Part shown: positions 23,458-34,530 of the stretch, piece after piece
Layout: every line of letters starts with the position of its first letter
How positions within the stretch are numbered: the stretch's first letter is position 1
Assembly: GCA_963921935.1 (NCBI GenBank)
Contig: OY998175.1
Coordinates: forward strand, 305,621,484 to 305,685,483
Source: Galeruca laticollis
Taxonomy: Eukaryota; Arthropoda; Insecta; Coleoptera; Chrysomelidae
Direction: 5' to 3'
Length of the DNA stretch: 64,000 nucleotides
The notes under the pieces: generated by a model
The model's database searches: none
Told to the model about the DNA's origin: nothing
Seen by the model: only the letters and a program-made list of their open reading frames with translations
Made by a program: the position numbers and the translations under genes

Positions 23458-24448
23458 ACACAAATTGTGGACAGTTTAATTATTAATAACATTGCTCTCT
23501 TTACCAATCTTGATTAAGTTAATGGTTTCTTAGATAAATGATAAATAATGATTCAGCACACAGAGAGGTCGATGCAGCGCATGAGTGAGAGAGAGACGGC
23601 GATACTTAAAGGTAGCGACGCATACTTGTGAGCGCGCGAAATTAACAATTAAAAAACAGGTATAATCAATGAAATTTTCTTAAATCCCTATTAAGAATGT
23701 TATTAACTATTGTATAAAGAATTTGAAAAAATTATTATTTATATTTTGTTTCATTTTTTTAATATATTTTTCATGGGTCAAAGTACTCAAATTTGAGATT
23801 TTTCGAACCTTTAAAAATTCATATCTCTAAAAATATTAACTTTATCGTGAAAAGTCATAGAACCTTTTTCATGTGTATTTCAATAAATAATATAAAAAAA
23901 AATTTTCGGTTGAAAAATAACAATTCCTCCCAATTGTTTAAACAATTTTCGGTTTAAACAATATGGCACTAAGTTGCCCCATGGCAACATGCATTTATAT
24001 CATCAGTAGGGCAATTTAAAGAGGATCGCATACAAAAATTGAGGTGGAATAGTTTTCGGTACTCATGCGCCGATTCCTCCTGGACTAATTGTCTGCGATG
24101 ATATTCACAGGATAGTCGAATGAAGCCATTGAAAATCATTTAAAATCTTTATTATATACGAATTAAATCATATTGTTTGAATGATTACTGAAAACCCTTC
24201 TTATTTAGAAGGGTATTCAATATTTGAACAAAATATCCATATGAATAATATTTTGTTACAGAGATATATATTCTTCTGAAGAAAACCATGAAGATAAATG
24301 AAGGACAAAAACTCACTATTTGTAATTTTTTTAAATTGTTATATTTGTAATGAGTATATGATTTTTAATAATAAATTTGTTTTATTCCCTTTTACAATAT
24401 TTATTTATTTATAACAAAACAGGCCTTACGGCCTAATTTATTGATAAC
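23458..24448. other. No recognisable gene
   Basis: AT-rich with a GC-richer patch at about 23555-23640. No coding frame or splice-bounded exon seen. Confidence 0.4.
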
Positions 24449-24909
24449 AATGTCAGATTGACTTGCACTGTCGTACAGGACCGGCAATCGGGGTTGATTC
24501 ATAAAATTTTGAGTAAAATATCAAACTTAATGAATGTTTCACCATTTGGGAGTTTTCCGCTCATTCCATTTACTATAGAAAATGTTGGAAACCATCCTAA
24601 TAACAAACTAAAAATGACAGATTGACTTGCACTGCCGTACAGGACCGGCAATAGTGGTTGATTCATAAAAATTTGGATAAAATATCAAACTTAATTAACT
24701 TCGCACCATTTGGGAGTTTTTCGCCAATTCCATTTTATATAGAAGTTATTGGAAACCATCTTAAAAACAAATTAAAAATGTCAGATTGAATTGCACTGCC
24801 GTACAGAACCAACAATCGGGGTTGATTTATAAAAATTGGGGTAAAATATCAAACTTAATTAATTTTTCACTATTTGGGAGTTTTTCGCCCATTCCATTTT
24901 ATATAGAAA
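24449..24909. repeat. Three-copy tandem repeat, period ~165 bp
   Basis: Units start at about 24449, 24613 and 24778, each with CAGATTGACTTGCACTG near its start, then CCGTACAGGACCGGCAAT and CCATTTGGGAGTTTT. The third is interrupted by the foldback fragment at 24910. Function unknown; a short satellite or TE subrepeat is possible. Confidence 0.85.
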
Positions 24910-25345
24910 AGTCACCAATTTCATGATTGAATATTATTCAGGGTATCTCACTGATGAACCCTATTGATTTTCAGCTCACCGGAGCCAATACAACAAGTGC
25001 TACAGTACTTTAAGTACGATATTTTTGTCATTTTTGGAGAAGTTTCAGTTTGTTAGCACGATACAGCTTCCGGAGTATATACAAGTGATGAATTTTATGA
25101 TTGGATATTATTCAGAGCGTCTTAAAGATGAACCCTATTGATATTGAGCTCACTAAAGCCACTACAACGGGTGCTGTGGTACTTGGAAGTACCAAATTTT
25201 TGTCATTTTTGGAGAAATTTCGGTTTGTTAGCAGGATACATCCCCCGAAGTGTATACAAGTAACAATTTTATGATAGAATATTGTTCAGGGCCCCAGATG
25301 CGGAAAAGATAGTTTTAATCTTTAAAACCGTTTATTTTTAACAGG
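24910..25345. repeat. Foldback-family arm fragment
   Basis: About two of the ~175-bp subrepeat units and the terminal block CAGATGCGGAAAAG...AACCGTTTATTT, in the same orientation as the right arm of the 21.4-kb element. No partner arm lies nearby. Confidence 0.75.
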
Positions 25346-25744
25346 ATAAGGTATAGAACACTATGTAAAATTTTATTATGTTACTAAAATTGGTTAGAGG
25401 CATGTCTAGAGGGGCCGTCTACCCGAACGACCCTATGACCAATAAACTCGACCCAAATCGCAGCTTGTAAATTTGTCAATAACTAGCCGGAGACGTACTA
25501 AGGATACTCAACATTTTAATCACGAAAACAAATGTGACTTATTTCTTACATTTTATATACAGTTTTCTTGTAAAAGTAAAATATTTCAAAAGTAACTAAC
25601 AACTTAAATCGTAGTAAAGTCCAAACGGTAAATATGTTAACAAAATTCGTACTATTATTATTATTAGAATATGAAATAATTATAAAATAAAAATTGTCAA
25701 CAAAGGGTACTACTAATCAGATAAGATCAAAGTCGATGGTCTAT

Positions 25745-26012
25745 ACGTTTGTTCTCACAGGAGTCACAAACCATCAGAAACACTCGGGATTCTGCGCAAT
25801 ACATTTATCTGTGTTGATACATAAGTTTCTAATTGTTTGAAAATAGCAGGACGATGTTCACATAGGTTTGATTGATAGTTGTCCAACTGTCCAACGTCCA
25901 GCTGCTTTCAAACAATCAGAAACTTATATATGAACGCGGAGAAATGGATTGCGCAGAATTCTGTCTATTTCTGATGGTTTGAAACTCGTGTGAGAACAAA
26001 CCTTATGTCCCA
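25745..26012. repeat. Palindromic MITE-like repeat (~265 bp)
   Basis: Arms beginning GTTTGTTCTCACAGGAGTCA and ending as its reverse complement with a few changes. A second internal match flanks the centre (AACTTATATATGAACGCGG and the reverse of its partner). No TSD was decided. Confidence 0.65.
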
Positions 26013-26185
26013 TGATTAAACTTATTTTGGATTTGAAAGTTGTAGAATTTTCAAGTTGTGTACAAAAAGTTTGAAAAATATGGTGAGGTATCACTAACGC
26101 AATCGAAGCGTTCTGGTGTAGTATTCGTCATATCAGAGTTTTCATTCCTATTATGTTGTCCTAGTTTTCATTTTTACTTTTCCGC

Positions 26186-26533
26186 GAGAAAATTAGTTGA
26201 AATTTTGAAAAAAAAATTTGATGTTATTTTCTTGTTTTTCATCAAGAACAACACGAAAAAATGTTTTTTAAGAAAAATCTTGTGTGTATGTTGTAGTCGT
26301 CGTCGTTGTTGTCGGCAACTTTTCGTTACATGTCTTGTTAGCACGATACAGCCTCCGGAGTGCCACAAGTCACCAATTTTATGATTGAATATTATTCCGA
26401 ATATCTCACAGAGGAAACCTATTGATTTTCAGGTCACCAGAGTCAGTACAACAGGTGCTATAGTACTTTAAGTACGATATTTTTGTCATTTTTGGAGAAA
26501 TTTAAGTTTGTTAGCCCGATACAGCCTCCGGAG
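26186..26533. repeat. Foldback-family fragment: centre plus one arm unit
   Basis: 26186-26340 is the reverse complement of the foldback centre at about 22124-22280, including the (GTC)n tract. One subrepeat unit follows, then a sharp junction with the mariner-type pseudogene. Confidence 0.7.
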
Positions 26534-27366
26534 TATATACATGAAATTATTCTATTATCGAAATGCTGACGGAGTAAGTCTAAGGTGCGGACAGCTGTAT
26601 GGCTCGTTGCACCATCTTGTTGGAACCATTGTTTGCGAAACTGTAGATTTCGTGCACAGCAAAAGTTATTTAGATCTCTCACAAAAGGTATAATAATTTT
26701 CTCTCTATAACGCTCTTGGTTGACAGTAAGGGGATTCTAATTAGATACCGCGCACCAAACGGTAACTCGAAGACTGTGGAGTGGTTTCTCTACAATGACA
26801 TCAGGACGTTCAAATCCAAGGAATCTGGTTGTTTGTCGATTAATATAGCCGCTAAGATGAACGTGACTCTCGTCTGAAAACCATATGTTTTTCAATAATT
26901 CGGGATCTTCGTAAATTAAACTCAACATGCGACCACAGTAAATTTCTCTTGCACGTTTGTCCGCAGCATTTAGTCGTTGTCCAACTTGAATACGGTATGG
27001 ATAACCACCAATTGATTTGAACATGCGACGTAAAGACGTTTCAGTAATGTTGAGTTTACATGCAGTTCTCACAAGACTTCTTTAAGGAGATTGCACAACT
27101 TGGTTAAAAACACGTCCTTCATTTTCGTTAGTGCATACTGTTTTTCGACGACCTGAAGAACCTTTACGTTGACACAATACACTACCAGTGCGACGAAATT
27201 TTTCAACAACAGCTAACATCACACTTTTACTAGGAGCTGCTTTATTAAATTTTTGTTGATATTTTATTGACACCTGTTCTAAGCTTGGACCATCATTACG
27301 ACCTTTTCCGTATGAACGAAAATAATGCTCGACCAAAAAAACTTTTTCTTCCATTGTTAGAACCAT
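26534..27366 (-). pseudogene. Mariner-type transposase (DUF4817-like HTH), truncated
   Basis: Frame from ATG 27366: MVLTMEEKVFLVEHYFRSYG and TGSVLCQRKGSSGRRKTV (HTH region). After a stop near 27080 come RTACKLNITETSLRRMFKSI and YPYRIQVGQRLNA, then IWFSDESHVHLSGYIN (first Asp). A stop near 26735 and an apparent small deletion precede WFQQDGATSHTAVRTLDLL (second Asp). The frame ends at RIIS where foldback sequence begins, so the third acidic residue is lost. Foldback units lie on both sides in the same orientation. Confidence 0.82.
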
Positions 27367-27489
27367 TTTTAAATCAAATTTAACTGCAGCGTACTATTAA
27401 TATATCAACTAATGACAATTAAGTCAAATATGACAAATCCATATTACATAAACAACTCCAAAGCACTCTCTGTTTCGGTACTGTTCATT

Positions 27490-27786
27490 TTGGCGGATAC
27501 CGTACTTTGACTACAACATTTTTGGCATTTTTAGAGAAATTTCAGTTTGTTAGCACGATGCAGTCTCAGGAGTAAATACAAGTGACCATTTTTATAATTG
27601 GATATTATTCAGAGCGTCTCAAAGATGAACCCTATTGATGTTCAGATCACTAAAGCCAGTACAACGAGTGCTATGGTACTTGAAGTACCAAATTTTTGTC
27701 ATTTTTGGAGAATTTTCAGTCTGTTAGCACGGTACAGCATTCAGTGTATATACAAGCGACGAACTTTATAATTGAATATTGTTCAG
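27490..27786. repeat. Foldback-family subrepeat units
   Basis: One and a half units with GTTAGCACGATGCAGTCTC and GTTAGCACGGTACAGCATTC, ending abruptly at TTGTTCA where the Harbinger element begins. Confidence 0.7.
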
Positions 27787-28188
27787 GGGTGCGTTCGGTT
27801 TTAGACAACGTGGATAGGATAGGACAGGATACTCTCCGGTTGAGGAATTTCCGGACACTTTAGATAGTTTTCTTTGGTAGTTTACGCTGTTGCCATATTT
27901 TATTTAATATCTACTTCAAGTTATATAATTTTACTTATTTCAATTCCTTTTAGTTGTGGTTTAATGTATTTCAATAAATTTCTTAAAGCAAGATATATCT
28001 AATTGCTCATTTTTCAAAATTTAGAGTATAAATCGTTAACTAATAATTCATCTGGCAACGTTTCATTTGATCAAATACTTTCTGTTTTAGTTGCAAAATA
28101 CCTAACCCATTAGATACTAATAATATAGATAATATTATATTATAAGTAGTTGTACTATCCCCAACGAATTAGCATTCAAGCTTTTAAA

Positions 28189-29546
28189 ATGGAAAAAAAA
28201 GTTGCAATAATTCAAATGTTATCGATGAATCATAGAAGTAACTTTTGTAATATTTCGGTATTAATGAGCGAAGATAGTGATGACAGCGATAATGATGAAA
28301 TGGAATTGTTTCATATAGTGTCTGGTTCTCTAAAGGAACGTAATAAAGTTATCAGAATAAAAAATTACTTTGAGGAATAGTTCCTAATTTTACATGCAAC
28401 CAGTTTCGTCAACATTTTCGCCTAACAAGAGAAGCATTTATTGCTCTAGAAAATATCCTAGGCCCTATGTTAAAAAATAATCATAATATTGGCCGAAATA
28501 CAACTGATGTTAGGAAGAAGTTATTAATAGTAATTTGGATTTTGGCCACACCAGATTCCTTCAGGTAAATTATATTTAATATGTATTTTAGTAAGGGAAA
28601 ATTAGTCGGCTATTGGAAAAAGTCTTTATTATTCAAAAATTGCGCCTTTCGCCAATGTTTCAAAATAAAAACTTTGTCTAATAGCCGACCATTTTTCATC
28701 CTGTACTTTTCATTCGGCACCCCGTATATTTTTTACAGATCAGTGGGCGACCGTTTCGATGTTGAAAAGTCCCTTGTTAGCGACTTATTTGCTCGTGTGG
28801 TCAAAGCTTTAAATAAAATTGCACACAATGTTGTTCATTGGCCTACAGCAGAAGAAACAGAAGGAACAAAAAATGCATTTTGTAGAATGGCTGGCATTCC
28901 AAATGTTATTGGGGCCATTGATGGAACTTACATCAATATAAAAGCTCCTAAGAATAATTCAGAAGTCTACATTAGTAGAAAATGCAATTATGCCATGACC
29001 CTACAGGGAATTTGCAACCCTAGTTTTTATTTTACCGATGCTTATATTGGTTTCCCAGGGTCAGTTGGAGATGCGATAATATTCACAAACTCTCCAATTT
29101 TTCAAAATATTTTGGAAAATACCAATAATTATTTTCAACAAGAGGAATTTATATTGGGAGATAAAGCCTACCTATTAAATTTATGGTGTATCCCACCATA
29201 TATCGAAAGAAATCGTTTAACACAAATTGAACGAGACTTTAATACTAAACATTCACAATCCCGGCAGGTTATTGAAAGAGCCTTTGCCATTCTTTTTGGA
29301 AGATTTCGTCGTCTTAAGTTCCTAGACATGAATAATGTAAAGATGATACCATCAGCAGTAATTGCATATGTGTAGTGTTACATAATATATGTTTATATTA
29401 CACTGATCTTGAAGATATTCATAATTTTATTGAGAGTGAGGCAAAATAATGAGGACAATAATGAAAATCATATTCATTGCAATATTGATGCTAGAGCAAA
29501 AAGAAATAATTTAGCAAATTATTTAAATAATTTGATAAATCTTTAA
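28189..29546 (+). pseudogene. Harbinger transposase
   Basis: Exon 1 from ATG 28189 carries an acidic stretch (SEDSDDSDNDEME) and, after a 1-nt frameshift near 28378, NQFRQHFRLTREAFIALENI. A GT-AG intron (28565-28738) leads into VGDRFDVEKSLVSDLFARVV. Catalytic residues are seen in GAIDGTYINIKAP (Asp), GFPGSVGDAIIF (Asp) and SRQVIERAFAILFGRFRRLK (Glu), and GDKAYLL is present. A frameshift near 29375 precedes VLHNICLYYTDLEDIHNF and the stop at 29544-29546. Only two or three lesions, so it is relatively young. Confidence 0.88.
28603..28695. repeat. Short palindrome inside the Harbinger intron
   Basis: Arms TTAGTCGGCTATTGGAAAA and its near reverse complement TTTGTCTAATAGCCGACCA flank about 45 bp. 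It lies wholly within the transposase intron, as expected for a tiny MITE or a foldback remnant. Confidence 0.65.
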
Positions 29547-29700
29547 ATACTTAGGTAGTGAATTGTATATGCATACTCGTATAAGTTAATCATTAAATCA
29601 TTTAATAAATTTAATCATTTTATTTTCCCTATTCCCTAATCAGGTAATGAAACTATTTATAAAAATCATATATAATAAACTGAAGACTGGGACTAAATAC

Positions 29701-30161
29701 TGTAATGTTTTTCTAATTTATTTAAAACGTAAACGGGTGGGATAAATTTTAAACACACGGTATGGCTACTTACTAATTTATTTAAACACTAAACTAATCA
29801 CTAACACTTAATTTATATATACAGTATATTCACCTAAACTAATTTATATGAACAGTTCACTAATTTATATTCACTTATTTATTTGTTTATCTCACGATGT
29901 CAAATTATCAACTAACTAACTCTTCCTGATCAGTCCCTTATATATTAAAGCCATTTTTACTAGTAAATTCCGGGCTGCGGCTTACACACACAAATAATTT
30001 TTCTGGCCTTTTCTAGATAAGTCTAGTCACAACAACAATGTTTAGATAATATATTCCCAAACAGTAATAAAAACACTGCGTATCCGCCATAATTTTAATT
30101 TTCATACCTGGCTTAGACAGAGTCGGATTTAGGGTCTATACAAGTGTGCTATTTCGTAACA
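29701..30161 (-). repeat. 3' LTR of Gypsy copy 3
   Basis: About 461 bp, reading TGTTACGAAAT to CATTACA on the minus strand. It matches the LTRs of copies 1 and 2 over its length with scattered changes. Confidence 0.88.
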
Positions 30162-30171
30162 TAACCCCCTC

Positions 30172-30850
30172 CTAAAATGGAAGTTCCTCCTGGAACTTTT
30201 GTGCAGCCGAGACTGGATGTTTGAATCGGCAACTGGCCCCATTTCTACACTTTCCGATCTTATGGAAATAGCAGGGCACCGTCTTCATCGGATACTGATA
30301 ATGGGGGTTGTAGCTGCAAATTAATATTTGGACACCGGTATCTCTAAAGATAACCTCTACCATGTTCCTGATAACTCGCCAATCCGAATGGTTACTCGCT
30401 ATCTTAGGCATAGCCAGTTTCTTCACGCTGGATTCTAACACATGGTCTCGGAGGTTACGAAGTGCTTCCCACACATCGCGGTAGATAGATCGATCTTTGA
30501 ATTCATCTTTAGTTACCACGTAGAAGACGTACCGCGAATTATGTTTCAGTTTCAGTGTCCTGCCAGGGGCTGGAATCTGGTCTTCACGTTTTTCTAACTG
30601 CCCGAACTTCTTTGGAAATTCGGTTGCCAACCCTCGTGTGTTCTTGATACGGACGGGGATGTTGTATGCCAGTGAATAGTCTTCCGGGAGAGTGAACAAA
30701 TCTTGTTGTTGTTCCGAAGTGACTCCACATCTAGCTTTCCCGGTACCTCCATACGCGCCCATAAATTCATCGAAGGTAGGGTCAGACACATCTTGAATAA
30801 GGTTTACTTCTTCCTCTAGGTCATGGTCTCCTTCGAATGGGGCTAGTCGG
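30172..30850 (-). pseudogene. Gypsy pol C-terminus: macrodomain + CCCH finger, copy 3
   Basis: An uninterrupted 205-codon frame (30172-30789). It begins in the linker (FMGAYGGTGKARCG) and then runs through a whole macrodomain-like segment: ELFTLPEDYSLAYNIPVRI is the closely matching entry, followed by GLATEFPKKFGQLEK, SRYVFYVVTKDEF, YRDVWEALRNLRDHVL, KLAMPKIASNHSDW and VFRDTGVQILICSYN-like residues. The CCCH finger is C-x7-C-x5-C-x3-H (CYFHKIGKC to CRFKH), and the stop is TAG 11 bp before the LTR. In human TARG1 the catalytic pair is Lys84 and Asp125; the Lys aligns with VTK here, while the Asp loop is shortened and changed. Called a pseudogene because the element is truncated. Confidence 0.8.
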
Positions 30851-30858
30851 TTTTGGTG

Positions 30859-31318
30859 TTAGCACGATACAGCCTCCGGAGTATATACAAGTGATGAATT
30901 TTATGATTGGATATTATTCAGAGCGTCTTAAAGATGAACCCTATGGATATTGAGCTCACTAAAGCCAGTACAACGGGTGCTGTGGTACTTGAAGTACCAA
31001 ATTTTTGTCATTTTGGAGAATTTTCAGTTTGTTAGCACGATACAGCCTCCAGAGAGTATACGATTGATCAACTTTATGAATAAGTATTGTTCAAGGTGTC
31101 TCACAGATGTACCCTATTGATTTTCAGTTGACTAGAGCGAGTACAGCGGGTCCTATAACACTAGATATACTAGATTTTTGGTTATTTTTGGAGAAATTTC
31201 GGTTTGTTAGCACGATACATCCCCCGAAGTGTATTCAAGTAACAATTTTATGATAGAATATTGTTCAGGGCCACAGATGCGGAAAAGTTAGTTTTAATCT
31301 TTAAAACCGTTTATTTTA
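30859..31318. repeat. Foldback-family arm fragment
   Basis: Two and a half subrepeat units and the terminal block ending AAAACCGTTTATTTTA, adjoining truncated Gypsy copy 3. Confidence 0.75.
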
Positions 31319-31792
31319 TAGGAAATAGTGCAACTCGATTAGTAGAAACAGAATACGGAAACAAATGTAAAACGTAGTATGTCAAGTTACTAGGATTCAT
31401 TAAAGCACGGCATATTTATTATAGGTACAATAAATGATTTCAATTGTATACAAATATAGAAGGTGTTCTGAAAATTCGCATTATAATAATTTTATTTTTT
31501 TGGAGATTTATTTACTTTTAATTTATCATGAAGAGAAGGTATCACCCCAAAAGATTTTTGAATTATTGGAAATGCATATTCTGTTATGTTTGATGAATAA
31601 AAGAATATCTTCTAAAACCTACCAAAATTTTTCACTTAGATTTCAACAAGTTTATTGAGTCTCCATTATGGAATTCATTTAACCGAAGTAACAAGATACC
31701 TTAATGACAATTTTCACAGGTACGTCTACCAAAAGTAGGTACATTAATTTCAATCCTTTAAGCTCAGATTAAAAATTAGAAGTTTCCTAAAA
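31319..31792. other. No recognisable gene
   Basis: AT-rich; a 75-codon frame from 31434 has no motif that I recognise. Confidence 0.35.
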
Positions 31793-32223
31793 TTAAGATC
31801 GAACCACAATATTTTTATTTGCCTCGTTGAAAGTAATGCAGATAAATCTTAGATCGCCTCGAGGCAACGAACAACAAAACATTTTTTCTTCAAAAGGTTC
31901 AGTAGAATCTCTACCATAACTTTTTTTCTCACTTGCTTTCAAGGTTTGTGATACGACATCTACATTAATGATTTGAATACGTTGAGGTGAAGAACGCATC
32001 CTTTCTTTACTTGCTGTCACTTTGTGATTCATCTGCTTTAAATATTTGAAACTTTGGAGTTCAATCCTTTCATAAGAGGAACGTCCAAAAATACAATTAT
32101 TCTTTTGTAATAATTACTTCCTATAACAGATGTACAAATATCCGAGATTTTCCATATTCTTAACGCTCCATGGGCTCCAGTAAACATAATTTTTGTTTCT
32201 CCTGAATTTAACAACAATAACAA
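31793..32223 (-). other. Unidentified coding-like remnant
   Basis: Two adjacent minus-strand frames (32223-32038, then 32032-31793) read like one protein with a single break. They contain TKIMFTGAHGALRIWKISDI, IIVFLDVPLMKGLN, and after the break KERMRSSPQRIQIINVDVV and FEEKMFCCSLPRGDLRFICI. Base composition is richer than the surroundings. I do not recognise the family. It could be a TE gene or a decayed host exon. Confidence 0.35.
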
Positions 32224-34463
32224 ATCACGTGATTTGGCTTTCTAGCAGTCCTTTACCTGTTACTAATTTATTAAAATTGCTCTTGTATTAATCAGAAACG
32301 GAAGAAATTTCAGTATATTCTTTCAATAAACTGAAATATGGTTGGCACAAATAATAATATCAAATTAAGGGGTGAACCTGATTTCTAACTCATATTTTTA
32401 TTGGATGGTAAACGGTTCGCAAATCTATGTCCGTTATCATGGACATTACAGACATTTTAAATATATCATGGTTGTCAGAAATATCTGATTATTTCTTTAA
32501 TATATGCTAAAATTTGAATACATAGCAGCCATTTAATTATGAGAGAATATATGTTTGTAAACATTGACGTCATTCATATAAATATTGATGTAAACCTATT
32601 CCAATATTCCTTAATTACGAGAGGACTATCTAATTTCTATTAAATTTGCATTGGCTTCTTGAATTATTAACGTAGGAAAAACCTTCAACGACTTTTCATA
32701 CAAAGGGCATACAGAATTTTTAATTACGTTCGTATCAGCATACGATCATTCGATGAATTGCATTATAAGCTATGAACTGCTTTAATAGAAGAAGTGCCCA
32801 ATATTAGAGCATCAATAAGTCCTGTAATAACTGCTCCTTTTATCTCGGGTGTCCGCTGTCACCAGATATACAACTCTGGACCAACCTACCGAGTTGTTTC
32901 ATGAAACAAAACAAAATCTGCTGTCATCAAATGAAATAATCTTAGAGGACGTACTGGTCCTTCTCCTACTATCTGCATAGTTTGCCACCAGAAAAAAATT
33001 ATACATCCAAGCGTGAAAGAAAAGAAAGTCCTATTTAGGCAGGGATCTCCTGGTCTTGAAACGGGCAATTTCTTTGCCAGGATAGGGTTGATTTATTTGT
33101 TCAGCATCGTACCTAATGAACTGCTCACTCCAAGGGGAAGGTCGAGGTAGGGAATTGAATAAATTTTGGTACCAACTAATGATAGAAAAAAATATATATA
33201 TTTCACTATATAAATATGACAAAAAACGCTATACACTTATATCCATAACTTTCAATATTTGAATGGACCCTATGATTCCATCTCCTACAAATTTCGCTGA
33301 GACGTATAACCTCTACGACTTGTGTGACCTACCGCAATGCATCAAAACGTGTCTATTTACAGAAATACTAGTCGACCGGTGCAAATTTTTTCATTGCCGA
33401 ATGTCATTGTACTTTATTTAAATAAAAAGGAAAAAATAATAAATTCAGCTGCTTTGATAATCTTAGTGATAAGCAGTTCTGTACGTACTAACAACTTCCG
33501 TGTTGCAATTTTGCTTCCGCGCGAAAAACATAAATTCTTTCTATTCATTAGACAGGAAATAAATGATACGACCGTGGCTACAAGAAAATTTACTTAAGTG
33601 CTGTGAAAATTAAACGATAACCAGGTTACCGAGGTGAAATCATACGTTCCCGGTGACTATAAATTACAGCTGGGCTCGCTTCAAATTTTACCTACTACCT
33701 GTCTACGGAGTGGGCAAGAATTGTGTGACAAAAAAAATATCTAAATTATGTTAAATTACATATACAAAAAAACGTTCCTACTAATCGTGTGTAAAATCTT
33801 ACTATAATATCACCCACAATAAATACATATCTATAAAATGATCGGTGCACAAAATATGAGCCAGAACCTACAGATTAAACTGAACCTATGGAATCGTTTT
33901 CTCCAGTTTGCACTTTCCCAGTCCCTTCTTCTTGAGCGGGTTCCAATAACAAAATAAAAAAAACTGGTATATTCCATATATATATAAATATCTATATATA
34001 CATCTATAAACAATACTATATTTCATGCGTCTTTTCATCCTTCCGACGTTTCGACGTCTTCCTCAAATCAAAGAGTATATTATATTCTAATGATTTACTT
34101 CCAATGTCCTTATTGAGACAAACACTTAGATACTTTGAAATTTCAATATACTCTTAAAACAAAAAAGTTTTTTTTCCAAAATTTACCATACATCTTGCAG
34201 ACAAAAATATACGCCATCCCGATATACGCAGAGCGTGAACAGCGCATCAACTCGGAGTTTGGCTGAACTACGATATACGTAAACTGGCGACCATTCTCAC
34301 AAATGGGCGTCCGGCTAAAAATTTATTCTCTTATGTTTTCGACCATCCTGCATTTAATGGCGCAAAAAACTTTTCTGCGTCCATATACGGACGCAGAAAG
34401 TCGCAGGACGCAGGTATTAATGCAAAAACCACAATGTACAGACGCACAGTTATTGAAGAGATG
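32224..34463. other. No recognisable gene
   Basis: Short frames only. A minus-strand patch at 32886-33222 looks denser in codons but gives no identifiable domain. Confidence 0.35.
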
Positions 34464-34510
<47 letters not shown>

Positions 34511-34530
34511 GTATATATATATATATATAT
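34464..34530. repeat. (AT)n microsatellite
   Basis: TA dinucleotide run with occasional GTA interruptions. Frames across it are meaningless Ile-Tyr repeats. Confidence 0.95.

Larger units (their letters stand above)
27787..29700 (+). mobile_element. PIF/Harbinger element, right end lost
   Basis: Left terminus starts GGGGTGCGTTCGGTTTTAGA, a typical Harbinger-style end, after TCA. The transposase occupies 28189-29546. No reverse-complement terminus is seen before Gypsy copy 3 begins at 29701, so the right end is missing. Confidence 0.75.
29701..30858 (-). mobile_element. Gypsy copy 3 (macrodomain family), 3' end only
   Basis: Minus-strand 3' LTR at 29701-30161 and the end of pol upstream of it. 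It breaks off at 30858 in the integrase C-terminal region (AACCGACTAGCCCC), where foldback sequence starts. It keeps the best copy of the macrodomain and zinc finger. Confidence 0.88.

Noticed and set aside
24449..24909. CRISPR-like repeat array
   Set aside because: Units are long and contiguous without unique spacers; an insect genome context makes it a tandem repeat.
32886..33222. Possible Tc1-type transposase fragment (DDSRFCF-like reading) on minus strand
   Set aside because: Only one short match, in a shifted frame; neighbouring motifs of Tc1 transposases are not found.
34020..34080. Hammerhead-like sequence on the minus strand (GAGGAAGACGTCGAAACGTC)
   Set aside because: GAAA and a hairpin are present but the CUGANGA core is not, and no retroelement coding sequence adjoins it.
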